From contig JBBRQD010000118.1 of assembly GCA_038227045.1 (NCBI GenBank), positions 1-16,719 on the forward strand: DNA of 16,719 nt, given 5' to 3'. The DNA is from JANXLS01 sp038227045 (lineage in GTDB: Bacteria; Planctomycetota; SZUA-567; H5-PLA8). The notes below the pieces were generated by a model, which was not told the DNA's origin, ran no database searches, and saw only the letters and a list, made by a program, of their open reading frames with translations. The position numbers were made by a program, and so were the translations under genes. Position 1 is the stretch's first letter, and each line of letters opens with the position of its first letter. Shown here piece after piece: positions 14,528-16,719 of the stretch.

Positions 14528-16465
14528 ATGACTCGTTTATTCTTCCGCAAGGCACTCGTCTCGATTGTCCTGTTCTGCGTCGCGAATCTGTCGTCATCTA
14601 GTTCCGCAGCAGACGATCCGCAATATCCCTTCCGCACCGATTTCTGCAACGAAAAACTTCCGTGGTATCAACTCAAGCCCGGTGAGTTTCCGCCGCTGCA
14701 TTCCGAGCATCGCATCGGCGGTAATTTGGTTGAGGCCGACTTCATTCATCGCACCGGACAATTCCGTTCGATTGACACCGGCGAACTCGTGAATTTTAAA
14801 ATGCCGCCGTTCGGTCTCGTCAGCTATCTCAACACGGAGGCTGATCTGCGCGATGTGCCAATGGCGATTTCCTGTCAGTTTTTCATGTATCAGGATGAGA
14901 AGGGCGCATTTAATAAACTTGTGGAACTGAATTGTCCCGGCGATACCCGGATTAGCATCGAGGCGCAAAAACTTGCCGCCGATCAACAGCGCAAAAACCA
15001 CAGCGCATTTTTGAAAGCGCGCGGACTGGCGGGGTGGATCGATCGCGTCGAGGGGAAAAAATTCGCTGTCACGTTCTTCGGCGAACGCGCGAGCACACTC
15101 GCGTTCTTTAAGGAGCACGCGTTCGATCCTGCTCTATGGGCGAAGGAACATCGCACCGTCCGCACGGCTGCGGCCAATGAAGAACTGCGGACGTACAATC
15201 CGGAAGTGGACAAAGAGACCACGACATTTCTGGAGATCGAGAAGGCGCCGGAGGGTGTTTACGGCTGCAGCGGCGAACGCTGGGTCATTCAACCGAATCT
15301 GATGCTCGAGGGTTTTCGCAAAGGCCACATCGTCCGCGTCTTTTTGCAAGGTTCGTGGAAAGTGGAGGATATGCCGGTTGGCGAGAATCTTTATAACGAT
15401 TCGATTTCGCCGGAGACGCACGAAATTTGGTGGAATCAATTTCCATTCCGGCTCGACTCCGGGAACGAAAAGCTGCCGTGGTTTCAACTCAAGCCCGGCG
15501 AATTTCCGCCGCTTCGTTCCGAGCATCGCGTGTATGGCGAATTAATCAAAATCGACGACGCACAGCGCTCCGGCCAATTTCGACCGGACAACAGCGCCGA
15601 GCCGGTGAACTTCAAACTGACGCCGCTCGGCGCGGTGATGCACCGGAAGGCCGACGCCGAGCTCGGCGATATTCCGCTCGGGACGCGCTGCCTGTTTTAT
15701 TTGTATCAAGACGAGAAGGGCGCTTTTACGCAGGCCGCGCAGATCACCGATGAATTCACCTATCTGGCGCACAACAGCATCACGCACCGAATCGAAGAAT
15801 TGAAACTCGCCGAAAACAAACTGATCGCCGCGCGGCAGCTTCCACCCGCGAAAAACTATCATGACGAAATGATCAAGACGCCGGCGATTGGGCGCAGCGA
15901 AATCGCGTTCGACGACCAGACGCGCGTCTGGAAAGACAGCAAGCCGGCGAAGTTGAGCGACCTCACGATCGGCGACGAACTGCTCGTGAATTTTACCGGC
16001 CGCACCGCGAAAAATCGCGGCCGCTGTACCGACATCTGGGCCGGCGCGGAGACGCACGCGTTCGCCGCGGAACAACAGCGCAAAAAACGGCTCGCATTCA
16101 TTCTGGAGCACGGCGCGCCGGCGCTCATCGACACGGTGGAAGGCAAAAAAATCACCGTGTTGTTCCTGTCCGGCTTGCGAAAGGATCTGGTGACGCTCGT
16201 CGAGGGCGACCCCAAAAAGGCGATTGTGTATACCGCACTCACCGACAAAGACTTGCGCGCGCAAGGGCCGGCCGCCGAGAAGATGAACGTCAACACGCGC
16301 ACGCAGGATACGAACACGTTTGGCTGTTACGGCAGCAGCGGCGTGCGCTGGATTTTGGAAGCGGCAAAACTTCCGGACGGCTATCAGGTCGGGCAGATCG
16401 TTCGAATCTTCAAAGACCCGTGGCCGAAAAAAGATGGGGTGGAAAAAGAGAAGCCAGCGAAATGA
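14528..16465 (+). CDS. Exported protein of unknown function with internal duplication
   Basis: I do not recognise this 645-residue family. It has an N-terminal signal peptide (about 1-28, ending SSSSAA). Two homologous units follow, residues 34-277 and 305-632. Both open with (Y/F)PFR, NEKLPW(Y/F)QLKPGEFPPL and SEHR, continue with (T/S)GQFR and YQDEKGAF, then AA(D/E)QQRK, a VEGKK strand, a glycine/cysteine segment (VYGCSGERW or CYGSSGVRW), and an end resembling GxIVRxF. Unit 2 has about 91 extra residues (roughly 414-510, including DDQTRVWKDSKPAKLSDL) that unit 1 lacks. No catalytic motif is evident. It begins 55 bases after the DUF1552 gene and probably shares its operon, so a periplasmic binding or accessory role is possible. 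The ribosome site is weak (AAGG about 13 bases upstream). Confidence 0.8.
   Translation: MTRLFFRKALVSIVLFCVANLSSSSSAADDPQYPFRTDFCNEKLPWYQLKPGEFPPLHSEHRIGGNLVEADFIHRTGQFRSIDTGELVNFKMPPFGLVSYLNTEADLRDVPMAISCQFFMYQDEKGAFNKLVELNCPGDTRISIEAQKLAADQQRKNHSAFLKARGLAGWIDRVEGKKFAVTFFGERASTLAFFKEHAFDPALWAKEHRTVRTAAANEELRTYNPEVDKETTTFLEIEKAPEGVYGCSGERWVIQPNLMLEGFRKGHIVRVFLQGSWKVEDMPVGENLYNDSISPETHEIWWNQFPFRLDSGNEKLPWFQLKPGEFPPLRSEHRVYGELIKIDDAQRSGQFRPDNSAEPVNFKLTPLGAVMHRKADAELGDIPLGTRCLFYLYQDEKGAFTQAAQITDEFTYLAHNSITHRIEELKLAENKLIAARQLPPAKNYHDEMIKTPAIGRSEIAFDDQTRVWKDSKPAKLSDLTIGDELLVNFTGRTAKNRGRCTDIWAGAETHAFAAEQQRKKRLAFILEHGAPALIDTVEGKKITVLFLSGLRKDLVTLVEGDPKKAIVYTALTDKDLRAQGPAAEKMNVNTRTQDTNTFGCYGSSGVRWILEAAKLPDGYQVGQIVRIFKDPWPKKDGVEKEKPAK
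14627..15358 (+). repeat. Coding tandem unit 1 of the duplicated exported protein
   Basis: This covers residues 34-277 of the 645-residue protein. It aligns with unit 2 at its start, middle and end but lacks the central insert. DNA similarity is still obvious at the beginning: 14651-14713 and 15467-15529 agree at 56 of 63 positions by eye. Confidence 0.75.
15440..16423 (+). repeat. Coding tandem unit 2 of the duplicated exported protein
   Basis: This covers residues 305-632 of the 645-residue protein. It is the longer copy; between YQDEKGAF (393-400) and AAEQQRKK (513-520) it has 120 residues where unit 1 has 29. The extra part is beta-rich, with KLSDLTIGDELLVNFTG (475-491), which suggests a small barrel domain. 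Confidence 0.75.
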
Positions 16466-16719
16466 AAAGTATGCAGGGAACCCGATTTTACTCCGCAACG
16501 TCACGTTGACTGGGATTTTGGCAACAGTGGCATTGCTCAATCCGGACGTGGCCAAGTGCCGGGAATGCGTTATCGATATTATTGACCCGCGCATTTCTAA
16601 AGCATCATTCTCGCTTGCGGCGGGCGGCGTTGAACTTCGTTGGTCTCGCACGGCGTATCTTCCCAATACGCCTTTGCTCGACCGCCTCGTTCAACTTGCC
16701 CGGCGCAGCGCGATAATGA
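16462..16719 (+). other. Possible frame-disrupted or partial gene at the right edge
   Basis: An ATG at 16462 overlaps the stop of the previous gene (ATGA) but reads only MKSMQGTRFYSATSR before a stop. In the frame with codons starting at 16500, the sequence is open to the window edge and encodes a hydrophobic segment (VTLTGILATVALLN) followed by CRECVIDIIDPRISKASFSL and a protein-like tail. Joining the short start to this frame would give an export-signal-like N-terminus, which suggests a one-base frameshift or a non-ATG start (TTG at 16506). The product is not recognised. A second frame is also free of stops until the last bases, so coding is unproven. Confidence 0.3.

Noticed and set aside
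15542..16666. A 374-codon reverse frame opposite the duplicated exported protein
   Set aside because: Arg/Phe/Val-rich shadow of the forward gene, whose duplicated and conserved halves show that the forward strand is coding.

Overview
The window looks like chromosomal DNA of a PVC-group bacterium, most likely a soil or freshwater member of Verrucomicrobiota (possibly Planctomycetota). The basis is the adjacent DUF1592 (planctomycete-type cytochrome c) and DUF1552 genes with export signals, a futalosine-pathway menaquinone gene, high-GC codon use, and dispersed intergenic hairpins. The assignment is inferred from gene content, not from a marker gene. I see no rRNA, tRNA, CRISPR array, insertion sequence, phage gene or replication origin.

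Left part (1-5996). A repeat-rich stretch (131-243) lies just past the 3' end of a reverse-strand metallophosphoesterase. A perfect 25-bp inverted repeat separates that gene from a forward, coupled cluster: a CutA-family protein, a Tm-1-like/UPF0261 protein and a PEP-hydrolase-family TIM-barrel protein. The last two correspond to the two halves of the plant Tm-1 protein. A reverse-strand orphan gene converges on this cluster. It is followed by a stand-alone trpD, in which a usually conserved anthranilate-contacting Asn is Gly, and a small four-helix SMR-like membrane protein.

Middle part (6005-10389). A secreted chymotrypsin-fold serine protease with a PKD domain lies on the reverse strand. 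Divergent from it is the radical-SAM gene mqnE, for menaquinone synthesis by the futalosine route. Its best start is a GTG with a strong Shine-Dalgarno sequence. A Tat-exported sialidase-like (BNR/Asp-box) protein follows.

Right part (10390-16719). Three forward genes form a probable operon of exported proteins: a DUF1592 protein with two CxxCH haem motifs, a Tat-exported DUF1552 protein, and a 645-residue protein of unknown function. The last is an internal tandem duplication whose first copy lacks about 91 residues. A possible frame-disrupted gene start runs off the right edge.

Most genes are ordinary for this type of genome. The points most worth a second look are the duplicated unknown protein beside the DUF1592/DUF1552 pair, the two hairpin repeats that covary while sharing one mismatch, the 25-bp inverted repeat, the split Tm-1 arrangement and the TrpD active-site substitution. 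I found no clear defence, mobile or toxin system.
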